This document shows positions 7,979 through 15,976 of a stretch of DNA of 64,000 bases, one piece after another. The stretch's first letter is position 1, and the number at the start of each line of letters is the position of its first letter. The position numbers were made by a program, and so were the translations under genes. The stretch is from CAVHXA01 sp963639765 (GTDB taxonomy: Bacteria > Bacillota > Clostridia > Oscillospirales > Oscillospiraceae). The notes beneath the pieces were generated by a model. It saw only the letters and a list, made by a program, of their open reading frames with translations. It did not search any database and was not told where the DNA came from. Location of the stretch: the NCBI GenBank assembly GCA_963639765.1, contig CAVHXA010000009.1, positions 12,728 to 76,727 on the forward strand, read 5' to 3'.

Positions 7979-9256
7979 TTATGATCCGTTGTGCAGGGCG
8001 CGGTACTGTGCGGGAGTCAGGCCCTCCAGACGGCGAAAGGCTCTGGTAAGAGTCCATGCACTGAGATATCCGACCTGCTGTGCAATCCGGTTGAGATGGT
8101 CCGGGGAGGAGGTCAGAAGCTCCTTGGCCTGATCCACCCGCAGACGGGTGATGCAGTTTACCAGACTTTCTCCCTGCTCTGTTCTGAACAGATGACTCAG
8201 ATAGCTTGGTGTATAGCCAAAGTGTATGGCGAGCCCGTCTACACTCAGATCACAGTCGGGATAATGTTCCCGGATATACTGGAGGACCTTTCCGGTACGG
8301 CCGGAGCCGGCATTCTTCGGCTCAAGGCAGTCAAAAAACAGGTTGGGAACGGCGATCAGCTGCTCGAGGGTTCTGCAGCGGGCCAGGGCCGTATCGATTT
8401 CGGGCGTTACCGGAAACCTGCCGTTTTCATTTCTGGCTGCCAGAAGTGCGACGGCGGTATGCAGCCGGCTTTTGAGTGCCGCGCGAAGTGCCCACACGGA
8501 ATCAGCTCCGGACGGAAAGCTGGCAGCATAGTCCTGCGTGAGTGCGCGAGCCTGCGCAATGTCTCCTGCCAGAATGGAGTTATAGAAGAGCCGCTCGTTG
8601 TATCGTCTGTAGCGGTCGGGGTTTTCGGTTTCGGAAATGTCATAGGGGGTTATGACCCGTTGGCTGTCAAAGGCCTCATTCTGTTCAAAAAGAGCCTGTG
8701 CTTCTGTCCACAGATGCGTCAGACGGCTCAGGTCGTCGGCAACGCGGCTGACAGAGCCGACCAAGAGAATGGAATAGTCACGCTGCAGATAATCCACTGC
8801 CTGACGCAGGGTGTCGGCGGTGTCCGATACGGCCTGCCGGTATTGTGTTGGGTCGTTCGGGTCGGAGATGCCGGACAGATTTACAAGAAGAAGAATTTCG
8901 CTGTCGGCCGGTGCAGCCCAGCATCGATGCCGCACATTGAGCATCTGCTGACAAACCGTGCAGGCTGTGGTACACAGACGGTTGAAGCCTGCATGGTCCG
9001 ATGGAAGCTGCGGTTCGGCGCCGGGAGCGGTCTGACCGATGATCTGCAGTACGGCCACAAGCAGATACGGCGTGGTTAAACGAATCCCGTTGCGCTCAAG
9101 CTGGCTGAGAACATTGCTGTTGTGAATCGGACTGACGCTGTCTTTTATCAGACTGCGCACAAATATGCTCTGCAGAAGACTGCGGCATTCCGCCAGCTGC
9201 TGCCGCAGCTGGCTGTTTTGCTGCTGCAGCTGATCAATAATCTGTTGCTGAGACAT
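7979..9256 (-). CDS. AraC-family transcriptional regulator 1
   Basis: A 425-residue cytoplasmic regulator. It has an N-terminal Gln-rich coiled coil (MSQQQIIDQLQQQN...), a central region of about 280 residues resembling the sensory part of YesN-like regulators, and a C-terminal AraC DNA-binding domain with two helix-turn-helix motifs (about 325-425) ending in VGYLSAWTLTRAFRR and PAQYR. The start at 9256 follows GAGGTG at 7 bp. It is transcribed divergently from the lipoprotein at 9565, the usual arrangement for a local activator. The second AraC regulator (31727-33037) shares the same end motif almost exactly, so the two are paralogues. Confidence 0.85.
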   Translation of the reverse strand: MSQQQIIDQLQQQNSQLRQQLAECRSLLQSIFVRSLIKDSVSPIHNSNVLSQLERNGIRLTTPYLLVAVLQIIGQTAPGAEPQLPSDHAGFNRLCTTACTVCQQMLNVRHRCWAAPADSEILLLVNLSGISDPNDPTQYRQAVSDTADTLRQAVDYLQRDYSILLVGSVSRVADDLSRLTHLWTEAQALFEQNEAFDSQRVITPYDISETENPDRYRRYNERLFYNSILAGDIAQARALTQDYAASFPSGADSVWALRAALKSRLHTAVALLAARNENGRFPVTPEIDTALARCRTLEQLIAVPNLFFDCLEPKNAGSGRTGKVLQYIREHYPDCDLSVDGLAIHFGYTPSYLSHLFRTEQGESLVNCITRLRVDQAKELLTSSPDHLNRIAQQVGYLSAWTLTRAFRRLEGLTPAQYRALHNGS

Positions 9257-9341
9257 GGAAAGACACCTCGCATGCGGACAAGATTATTCGGGGCAGGAGA
9301 CAGGTGCATCCGGTAAAGGAGCCGGAGAGGGCCGCAGACGG

Positions 9342-9357
9342 ATTGTGCGGTGCTGCC
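9342..9357. repeat. Single end of palindromic intergenic element
   Basis: ATTGTGCGGTGCTGCC, the inverse form of the element end, lies between the AraC gene and the divergent lipoprotein gene. No partner end was found. Confidence 0.5.
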
Positions 9358-9406
9358 TCGGAATGATACCATGTCGATTGTATCACAGGCACCCGGAATG
9401 TCCCCG

Positions 9407-9438
9407 GCGCAATTTTGTACCGATGCGCCAATTTTGCG
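9407..9438 (+). promoter_or_regulatory. Candidate AraC operator, direct repeats
   Basis: GCGCAATTTTG (9407-9417) and GCGCCAATTTTG (9425-9436) repeat CAATTTTG in the same orientation 19 bp apart, about two helical turns. This spacing is typical of AraC-type half-sites. An inverted version, GCGCAAAAC, lies at about 9464. The repeats sit 50-80 bp upstream of the -35 box of the lipoprotein promoter. Assignment to the adjacent regulator is inference. Confidence 0.4.
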
Positions 9439-9486
9439 ATATGTGCAAAAAAACAAAGATTCTGCGCAAAACAAAGAAAATGCAAG

Positions 9487-9515
9487 TTGCCTGAATGGAT
9501 GCTGTGTTCTATGCT
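9487..9515 (+). promoter_or_regulatory. Promoter of lipoprotein paralogue 2
   Basis: TTGCCT (9487-9492), a 17-bp spacer and TATGCT (9510-9515), 50 bp before the start codon. The weak hexamers fit an activator-dependent promoter. Confidence 0.5.
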
Positions 9516-9564
9516 CTTCATGGATGGGAATCTGTCATCCGAAATGAAACAGGAGGATTCAGAC

Positions 9565-11280
9565 ATGAAAAAGAGCATCATTGCATTGCTGCTGGTTCTG
9601 GCGATGGCTGCCTGTATGGCATGCGGATGTGCAAAAACGCAGACAGGCTCTGCAGATGTACAGTCGGGTCAGACTGCGGCGTCGGAATCGGCTGCTGCGG
9701 AACAGAGTACCGAAGAGGCGGCAGAACCGGCCGTCAGCACAGAAGAGGCGGCCGAGCCCGCTGATGATATGCAGCAGGACGAACAGAGCGGCGCAGATAC
9801 GGCCGAGGTGGCTGTGAGCTATCGGTTGACCGACGAACCGGCCACGCTGGGCCTCTGGTATCCGTCTGCCAGCGCATTCCAGAGCTCCATCGATTATACC
9901 CAGCATGAGCGCTTCAAGCAGACGGAGGAGCTGACCGGCGTACATATTGAGCTGCAGCTGGTTACAAATGAAACGGCCTCTGAAAAGCTGAATCTGCTGG
10001 TGGCCAGCAACGAGTACCCGGACATGGTTCAGAACCCGAATCAGGTGACCGGCGGTCTTCCGTCAGCCATAGAAAACGAATTTCTGATTCCGCTCAACGA
10101 CTATTATGACGAGTATATGCCGCATTATAAGGCGATTCGTGAATCAGACGAGGCGTATTCCAAAGATTCACAGCTCGAAGACGGAACCCTGCCCATGGCC
10201 TACACCTTCTACAAAGAGGGCTATGGAATCAATATGGGTCCGGTAATTCGCCAGGACTGGCTCGATCAGCTTGGGCTGGAGGCCCCGCGGACATACGATG
10301 AATACCACGATGTTCTGACTGCATTCAAAGACCGGCTTGGAGCCGATGCCGCACTGTGGATTCCATATAACGGGACACTCTCCGGCTATCTGATTGCCGG
10401 CTTTGGCACAACCAACGGCGTGCTGGATCGCGACGGGACAATTGAATACGGACCGATCACCGAGCAGTTCAGGGATTATCTGCGACTCTTGAATCAATGG
10501 TATTCCGAGGGCCTGATTTTTGATGAGTTTGCCACCTATACACAGAACGCGCAGTATCCGCCCGATGAGCTGGTGACCTGGAACCGGTGCGGCATCTGGT
10601 ACAGCACTGCTGCCATGCTGCCTGATTTTGAGGCCAAGAGCTCCGATGGAACCATGGTTCTGGCACCCATAACCGACGCTGTCAAGGAGGTTGGCGACAA
10701 AAACCACTTCTGCCACAACTACTCGCTTGTTCTGGGAGGGGGAACCGGTGTTACCACAAACTGCAGCGACCCCGCACTTGCTGCGGCCTGGCTGGATTTT
10801 CAGTATACCGATGCCGGATATATGCTCAATAACTACGGCGAAGAGGGCCTGACCTATGTGCTGGACGAAAACGGCAAGCCTCAGTTTACCGACCTGATCA
10901 CAGACAACCCGGACGGACTGCCTATGCCGATTGCCATTGAGAAATATGCCTGCATGAACGGACCCTTTGTTGTAGATTATGACCGTATGAACGGCGGCTA
11001 TACCGAGACGCAGAAATCCTGCACGCCCACATGGTCGAGCGTATCGGACAATGCATGGATGGTTGCCAATGTACCTTTAAGCACCGAGGAGAGTGCCGAG
11101 ACCAGCAGCATTCAGGCGGATATTAACACATATTCGGTTGCGCAGATTGCCCGGTTTATCATGGGAGAACTGAATCTGGATACAGATTGGGACGAGTATG
11201 TGCAGACATCACAGGAGCTGGGTGTACAGAAGCTGGTTGATATCTACTCAGATGCGGCTGCCCGTTATGCGGCGCGCTGA
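9565..11280 (+). CDS. Solute-binding lipoprotein, paralogue 2
   Basis: A 571-residue solute-binding lipoprotein. The signal peptide ends at MACGC with Cys20 or Cys22 as the lipidation site, followed by a Glu/Ala linker to about residue 85. The binding domain shares the ordering and motifs of the other two paralogues (for example LTGVHIELQLVTNETASEKLNLLVAS), but it lacks the Gly/Pro-rich tail. AGGAGG lies 8 bp before the ATG. It heads a run of plus-strand genes: lipoprotein, Csx3-like protein and three NTF2-like proteins. This suggests that it captures the substrate or a signal molecule handled by those enzymes. No permease is encoded nearby. Confidence 0.85.
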   Translation: MKKSIIALLLVLAMAACMACGCAKTQTGSADVQSGQTAASESAAAEQSTEEAAEPAVSTEEAAEPADDMQQDEQSGADTAEVAVSYRLTDEPATLGLWYPSASAFQSSIDYTQHERFKQTEELTGVHIELQLVTNETASEKLNLLVASNEYPDMVQNPNQVTGGLPSAIENEFLIPLNDYYDEYMPHYKAIRESDEAYSKDSQLEDGTLPMAYTFYKEGYGINMGPVIRQDWLDQLGLEAPRTYDEYHDVLTAFKDRLGADAALWIPYNGTLSGYLIAGFGTTNGVLDRDGTIEYGPITEQFRDYLRLLNQWYSEGLIFDEFATYTQNAQYPPDELVTWNRCGIWYSTAAMLPDFEAKSSDGTMVLAPITDAVKEVGDKNHFCHNYSLVLGGGTGVTTNCSDPALAAAWLDFQYTDAGYMLNNYGEEGLTYVLDENGKPQFTDLITDNPDGLPMPIAIEKYACMNGPFVVDYDRMNGGYTETQKSCTPTWSSVSDNAWMVANVPLSTEESAETSSIQADINTYSVAQIARFIMGELNLDTDWDEYVQTSQELGVQKLVDIYSDAAARYAAR

Positions 11281-11310
11281 AAACAGTTATACAGACAGAA
11301 GGAGCAAACC

Positions 11311-11928
11311 ATGAGCAAAACCATGTATCGCATCAACGACCTGGGTGCCGAGCTGGGACTGACCGGCCGTGAGGCTCCCGGCCCGCAGGGTATGAGCATG
11401 AGCTATGAATGGACTGCACAGGCGGCTGAGAGTGTGATTGCCAGAATGGCAGCGGATCCCGCGGATGAGATCGTTCTGGACGGTCATCCCGCTGCCTGGC
11501 TGGTCTGCAGGCTGGCCATTGCCCTGGCCCCGAAGACCGTGAGTCTGTTTATTCCGCCCCTGGGCGGGGACATACCTGTTCGTATGCTTTCGTTTGGACC
11601 GGAGGATCCGGCCGGACAGATCAGCTGGAAGCTGACGCCCTTTGAAAACGGAGTGCTGGCACAGTTTGAGCTGGCAACACGTTCTTATTCCCCGGAGGAT
11701 CTCAGCAGGGTGCATTTGCCGGAGGAACTGAAGGAGCAGCATATCTTTTTTCAGGGAATGGCGCCAAATTATGTTGCCGGCTCTATGGCATTGAGCTGCG
11801 TGGGAGCATGCAAAAGCGTAAGCGTGGCGGGAATGGACGGAAGCTTTACCTGCGTATGGAGCAGGGACGGAATACCGGAGCCCGGCACGATAACGGCCGG
11901 AATGGAAATGAAAACGCCAAGGCCATAA
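11311..11928 (+). CDS. Unknown protein with two Csx3-like halves
   Basis: 205 residues, no signal peptide, AAGGAGC before the ATG. By eye, residues 50-95 (DEIVLDGHPAAWL, then KTVSLFIPPLGG) follow the layout of Csx3, the CRISPR-associated ring-nuclease fold: a strand, G-x-x-P-x-WL, a helix, then a strand ending in P-x-LG. Residues about 145-190 (IFFQGMAPNY, KSVSVAGMDGS) look like a diverged second copy. No CRISPR array or cas gene is present here, so a CRISPR role is unlikely; the fold may serve another nucleotide-binding or structural purpose. It follows the lipoprotein gene by 30 bp, probably in one operon. The Csx3 resemblance is a visual judgement. Confidence 0.6.
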   Translation: MSKTMYRINDLGAELGLTGREAPGPQGMSMSYEWTAQAAESVIARMAADPADEIVLDGHPAAWLVCRLAIALAPKTVSLFIPPLGGDIPVRMLSFGPEDPAGQISWKLTPFENGVLAQFELATRSYSPEDLSRVHLPEELKEQHIFFQGMAPNYVAGSMALSCVGACKSVSVAGMDGSFTCVWSRDGIPEPGTITAGMEMKTPRP

Positions 11929-11944
11929 GCGCCGCTGCGCTTCA

Positions 11945-12023
11945 GGCAGCACCGCATCGATTGCATCACAGACTCCGATCCATTATCCGTATGGAGCTGT
12001 CTGCCGGATTATGCGGTGCGGCC
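11945..12023. repeat. Palindromic intergenic element, 79 bp
   Basis: GGCAGCACCGCATCGATT at the left end and ATTATGCGGTGCGGCC at the right end are imperfect inverted copies. It lies between the Csx3-like gene and the first NTF2-like gene and could reduce read-through between them. Confidence 0.65.
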
Positions 12024-12128
12024 CATGATAAAAATGCGTGATTTACAGACGGCGAACGGCATCAAAATAAAACGGAGAATGCCGTGAATCGAAAGAATCT
12101 ATGACGCACGGAATTGCAGGAGGTAATT

Positions 12129-12758
12129 ATGCAGGAAACAATGCAGCAGGTCCAGGCCCTGTATACACAGGTGCAGGGACACGAGGACTGCCATCAGCTT
12201 GTCAGTCATCTGACAAGGGCTCTGACCTATGGCAGCTCAAAGGAGTGGCTGAGTGACTGGTCCGACAGAAAGGACGCTTTTCTTCAGCTGCCCTGGGGTA
12301 CGTATGTCGGTAAAGAAGGAGTAGAACGGCTGCTTTCACAGCTGTCGCAGGATCGAAGGGGCGTTTTTGATGTGCACAGTGCCCTGACGGAATGTCTTGA
12401 GGTCGCAAAAGACGGCTTGACCGCGATCGGGGACTGGCAGTTTCAGGCACTGACAACCCGTTCCGACGGTGAGGCACGCTGGCTTTGGTATAAGGCCGAG
12501 ATCGCCTTCTGCGTGCAGGACAATGCATGGAAGCTGTGGCAGATGAAGGTTTATCCCATGTACTACACGGCCTTTGATGAGGACTGGGGCAAGACGGATC
12601 CGACCGACTGGAAGGCTGTGGCAGCGAAGCTTCCGCCGGATCGCCCGGCCGAAACAGAGCCGTGGCATCTGGGAATGCCCGTAAGCCTGACCGAATGCTA
12701 TCCGCCGGCACCCTATCAGACCTGGAGCGAAATAGAAGAAAGGAGGCAATCGCTGTGA
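12129..12758 (+). CDS. NTF2/SnoaL-like protein 1
   Basis: A 209-residue protein of the NTF2-like (SnoaL) superfamily, cone-shaped folds used by small lyases, isomerases and dehydratases such as the bile acid dehydratase BaiE. The hallmark pattern is an N-terminal helix, then FLQLPWGTYVGKEGV, then a tail with W-x-LWQMKVYPMYYT. The ATG at 12129 has AGGAGG five bases upstream. The next two genes encode homologues, and the stop codon of this gene overlaps the start of the next. Catalytic residues cannot be assigned with confidence, so the reaction is unknown. Confidence 0.75.
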   Translation: MQETMQQVQALYTQVQGHEDCHQLVSHLTRALTYGSSKEWLSDWSDRKDAFLQLPWGTYVGKEGVERLLSQLSQDRRGVFDVHSALTECLEVAKDGLTAIGDWQFQALTTRSDGEARWLWYKAEIAFCVQDNAWKLWQMKVYPMYYTAFDEDWGKTDPTDWKAVAAKLPPDRPAETEPWHLGMPVSLTECYPPAPYQTWSEIEERRQSL

Positions 12759-13609
12759 AAACAATGGAAGAACTCAAACAGGGCTTTGCCCGTCTGGCGG
12801 CGGCAGATGCCTGCAGAAATCTGATGTCCCGCTATATCTATCTGCACAACATGGAACGCCATCGCGAATATGCCGAGGAGCTCTGGAGCCACCGCGACGA
12901 CTGCCTCCTTCAGATGCCCTGGGGAAAGTACGAAGGATGGGAGGGTGTTGCACAATGCTACATCAATGAGCACGGAGATGTTCTGGACAAGGCCAGAAAA
13001 AACGGAACCGAACCGGTCGGACCCAGCATGTGCTCCATCCATCCGCTCGACACCGAGGTTATTGAGGTTGCGGCCGACGGGAAAACGGCGCGCGGCTGTT
13101 GGCTGAGCTTTGGCCACGAAAGCTGGGGCTCCGGCGAGTCCATGGCCCTTCCTGCAGGCGTCGGTGCACCGGCAGGCGGTCCCGGAGGGCCCGGTGGCCC
13201 GGGTGGCCCAGGCGGACCCGGCGGTCCCGGAGGACCCGGCGGTCCTGGTGGCCCCGGAGGACCCGGCGGAGGCGGAGGAAAGCCCCAGCCGGAGCCCAAA
13301 GGGAACTTTGCCGGGAAGACCGCCAGCCGCTGCATTACCGCCTACAGCAAATATGCCGTAGACTTTATTCTGGATCCGGATGGTGTATGGCGTATCTGGA
13401 AAATGTATCTTTATCCGCTTTTCAAATGCTCCAGATATGTTCCCTGGACGGAATATGTGCAGACGATGCCCAAGTCTCATTCCGGTGTGGACAGTGCGGC
13501 CGGAGCAATTTCCAAGGTTTATATCTGGGGGAAGGATGTGGTCTATCCGGCTGACCAGCCCGAGCCCCCCGTACCCTATGAAACGCTTTCGGACGGAAGG
13601 AGCAAGTGA
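12755..13609 (+). CDS. NTF2/SnoaL-like protein 2 with ten PGG repeats
   Basis: A 284-residue homologue of its two neighbours (shared LLQMPWGKYEGWEGV and WRIWKMYLYPLFK). Ten Pro-Gly-Gly triplets at residues 143-172 (bases 13181-13270) and a poly-Gly run are inserted between the two halves of the fold, where the third paralogue has a short loop. The repeat codons vary in their third bases, which argues for selection on the protein rather than recent DNA slippage. The start is a GTG overlapping the preceding stop, with AAGGAGG 8 bp upstream. It is probably translated together with protein 1 and may form a mixed oligomer with it. Confidence 0.75.
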   Translation: MKTMEELKQGFARLAAADACRNLMSRYIYLHNMERHREYAEELWSHRDDCLLQMPWGKYEGWEGVAQCYINEHGDVLDKARKNGTEPVGPSMCSIHPLDTEVIEVAADGKTARGCWLSFGHESWGSGESMALPAGVGAPAGGPGGPGGPGGPGGPGGPGGPGGPGGPGGPGGGGGKPQPEPKGNFAGKTASRCITAYSKYAVDFILDPDGVWRIWKMYLYPLFKCSRYVPWTEYVQTMPKSHSGVDSAAGAISKVYIWGKDVVYPADQPEPPVPYETLSDGRSK

Positions 13610-13611
13610 TC

Positions 13612-14196
13612 ATGACATTAGAAGAACTCAATCTGGCTTATGACCGCCTGGAGGCAGCCCAGGCCTGCCGCAATCTGGTTGGCCGGCTGAGCTATTACAC
13701 ATCTGCCTTTCGCGGCAGGGATATGCTGGAGCTTTTTGCGGACAACGAGGACGTGCTGCTGCAGTTGCCGCAGGGAAGCTATGCGGGACCCGGAGCGGTA
13801 AGGAAATATTGTCTGGAGGTTCTGGGAGATCGCAGTGACCCCGGCATGGACATTCGCATGAAAGGCGCGCTGATTATACACAACGTCAATTCGGATGTGC
13901 TGCAATTCAGCGAGGATGTTTCTTCTGCACACGGCTCCTGGTTTTCCCCCGGTCTTGAGACCGATCTTTATAATCCGGAGCATCCGGGAATACCCGCAGA
14001 CAAGACAGATACCACACGTCTTGAGGCAAGTGCCGATTATTGCTGGCAGCGGTATGATATTGACTTTGTCCGCCTGAACGGAAGCTGGAAAATTCAGAAG
14101 CTTGTATGCCGGAACTGGTTCAGGACTCCGTTTGACACGCCCTGGACAAAGTGCAGGGACACAATCTGGTCACCGGAGCTTGTTCTGAGCGAATAA
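13612..14196 (+). CDS. NTF2/SnoaL-like protein 3
   Basis: A 194-residue third member of the tandem set, with no low-complexity insert. It keeps the N-terminal ACRNLVGRLSYYT helix, LLQLPQGSYAGPGAV and a final GSWKIQKLVCRNWFR strand. The best start is the ATG at 13612, nine bases after AAGGAG; a GTG six bases earlier is possible. It closes the operon, and the next gene (MATE) converges on it. Having three copies side by side suggests successive steps on one substrate or a hetero-oligomer. Confidence 0.75.
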   Translation: MTLEELNLAYDRLEAAQACRNLVGRLSYYTSAFRGRDMLELFADNEDVLLQLPQGSYAGPGAVRKYCLEVLGDRSDPGMDIRMKGALIIHNVNSDVLQFSEDVSSAHGSWFSPGLETDLYNPEHPGIPADKTDTTRLEASADYCWQRYDIDFVRLNGSWKIQKLVCRNWFRTPFDTPWTKCRDTIWSPELVLSE

Positions 14197-14233
14197 CCGG
14201 GCGGAAACGAACCGTATTCTCACAAACGAACAG

Positions 14234-14276
14234 GAAAAAGCACCTCCTGCTGCGGGATACTGCAACAGGGGGTGCT
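14234..14276 (-). terminator. Terminator of the MATE gene
   Basis: On the minus strand AGCACC..CCTG.TGC pairs with GCA.CAGG.GGTGCT, a 15-bp stem with two mismatches, and TTTTTCC follows. It lies between convergent genes and may also slow plus-strand transcripts. Confidence 0.75.
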
Positions 14277-14305
14277 GTATTTGGATGAAACAGGAGCAGA
14301 GGGTT

Positions 14306-15658
14306 TCAGACCGATGGGTTTTTGACCACGCATTTGCTGCGCCATGGACCAAAACGATACCGCAGAGCAGCCAGAACAAGACTGTAGATCCAGCTGACAA
14401 CGTTGCCCCACCAGATGGCACTTACACCCAGGGGTGTGAGGAAGGCTGTGAGGTAGACAAAGGCGACCTTGATGGCCAGACCGGAAAAGGTATTGAATGC
14501 AAGATATCCGACATCGCCGGAGCCCTGCAGTACGCCGTTGATGCAGAAGTAGATGCCGAAAATGGCAAAGGCAAATATGACAAACCGCAGGTATTTTACC
14601 GCAATGGTACTCGAGTCACCCACTACACCGAAGAGAGCGACAAGCTGCGGCGCAAAGGGATAAATGATGCAGATTACCGCACCCACAACGATCATGCTCA
14701 TCAGCATGGTTTTGCGCAGGGCACGGGCAATACGATCCTGCCGGCCCGCGCCCAGATTCTGCCCGGTAAAGGTGGACAGGCCCATAAAGAAGCACTGAAT
14801 CGGAATCAGGATGAAGCTTTCGATGCGGGTGGCGGCAGTATAGCCGGCGGTGATATCAAAGGCGTTGACCGCACGCTGAATGGCAATGTGTCCAAAGGAA
14901 ACCACACACTGCTGCAGAGTTGTCGGGATACCCATGCGAATAACCAGAAGACCCTTTTCACGGTTGAAGCGGAATTCTCCTCTTGCAAAACGCAGTGCCG
15001 GATAGCGGCGGAACAGATAGATTACGCTTACAACAGCGGAAAGAATCTGGGAGATAACCGTGGCGGCGGCCACACCGAAGACATCGAGATGCAGCACCAC
15101 AACCGAGACAATATCAAGCACGATATTGCATACCGAGGCAATGAGCAGAAAATACAGCGTGGCTCTGCTGTCGCCCATCGAGCGCAGAATGGCCGCAACG
15201 ATATTGTAGACAAACTGAGCCAGAAGGCCCAGAGCATAAACTCTGAAATAGAGCTCGGCGTCTGCCAGAAGGTAATCCTGAACGCCCAATACCGTGCGCA
15301 GCAGCCAGCCGGACAGAGCAAAGCCAAGGCCGGCAAATACCACACCCAGCGTGAACAGAAGGATCAGGGAGCTGGCAACTGTTTTTTTGACTTCGCTCCG
15401 GTAGCCGGCACCATAGTACTGAGACACAACCACAGCCGCCCCGTTGGACATTCCGAGGGCGATCGCGGTAAAGAGCATGGTCAGCGGCGAGCAGGTGCCG
15501 ACTGCGGCCAGCGCGGCCTCACCGACAAAATTGCCGACGACAATGCCGTCAACCGTGTTGTAGAGCTGCTGCAGCAGGTTGCCTGCCATCAGCGGAAGTG
15601 TAAAGAGAAGAATAAGCTTCCACTCTTTGCCTTCGGTCATTGTTTTTGCGTGGTCCAT
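14306..15658 (-). CDS. MATE family efflux transporter
   Basis: A 450-residue multidrug and toxin extrusion family protein with about 12 predicted membrane segments. The N-terminal LPLMAGNLLQQLYNTVDGIVVG is typical of the clostridial DinF/NorM-like branch, and the second half repeats the pattern. Relatives use Na+ or H+ gradients to export cationic drugs or metabolites. The ATG at 15658 is preferred to an upstream TTG because GGAAAGGA lies directly before it. It has its own promoter and terminator. Its place at the edge of the accessory cluster allows a role in exporting an end product, but nothing in the sequence shows this. Confidence 0.9.
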   Translation of the reverse strand: MDHAKTMTEGKEWKLILLFTLPLMAGNLLQQLYNTVDGIVVGNFVGEAALAAVGTCSPLTMLFTAIALGMSNGAAVVVSQYYGAGYRSEVKKTVASSLILLFTLGVVFAGLGFALSGWLLRTVLGVQDYLLADAELYFRVYALGLLAQFVYNIVAAILRSMGDSRATLYFLLIASVCNIVLDIVSVVVLHLDVFGVAAATVISQILSAVVSVIYLFRRYPALRFARGEFRFNREKGLLVIRMGIPTTLQQCVVSFGHIAIQRAVNAFDITAGYTAATRIESFILIPIQCFFMGLSTFTGQNLGAGRQDRIARALRKTMLMSMIVVGAVICIIYPFAPQLVALFGVVGDSSTIAVKYLRFVIFAFAIFGIYFCINGVLQGSGDVGYLAFNTFSGLAIKVAFVYLTAFLTPLGVSAIWWGNVVSWIYSLVLAALRYRFGPWRSKCVVKNPSV

Positions 15659-15849
15659 AGAAGGATTCCTTTCCAATTGATGCTTTTACGCAGGCTGTGC
15701 CTGGAGAAAATACAGCTGCGGGAGTCGGGAACCGTGGTTTCGGGCGGCAGAACCGCGGCCGATTTCAAAGAGACGGCGGAGCCGAGCCGGACAGAGCCTT
15801 TGTATGGTTCGACAGCAGAAAACCACAGTATGCCGACAGGTACATGCAA

Positions 15850-15878
15850 AGTATAACACCGCTGTAAAAAAACTGCAA
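15850..15878 (-). promoter_or_regulatory. Promoter of the MATE gene
   Basis: On the minus strand TTGCAG (15873-15878), a 17-bp spacer starting with seven T, and TATACT (15850-15855). The leader is about 185 bases; apart from this promoter and the convergent terminator nothing else is recognised in 15659-15976. Confidence 0.6.
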
Positions 15879-15913
15879 TGCAGAACAGGACGGCATCGCG
15901 CAATTTCGACAGA

Positions 15914-15950
15914 TGAAAAAACCGTGCCCGACCGAAGCCGGACACGGCAT
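15914..15950 (-). terminator. Terminator of lipoprotein paralogue 3
   Basis: On the minus strand CCGTGTCCG pairs with CGGGCACGG around a TTCG-containing loop, followed by TTTTTT (15916-15921). It starts 29 bp after the stop codon. Confidence 0.8.
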
Positions 15951-15976
15951 GCTTTTGCTGCGAGAAGCTGAAACGA

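Noticed and set aside
12958..13335. Collagen-like (PPG) protein frame on the minus strand
   Set aside because: It is the complement of the PGG repeat in the NTF2-like gene; the plus-strand frame has the ribosome site, homology and operon context. The similar plus-strand frame at 1161-1511 is the same effect opposite the flavodoxin gene.
14285..15856. 523-codon open frame opposite the MATE gene
   Set aside because: The minus strand encodes a clear MATE transporter with promoter and terminator; the plus frame is hydrophilic and His/Gln/Asn-rich, typical of membrane-protein shadows.
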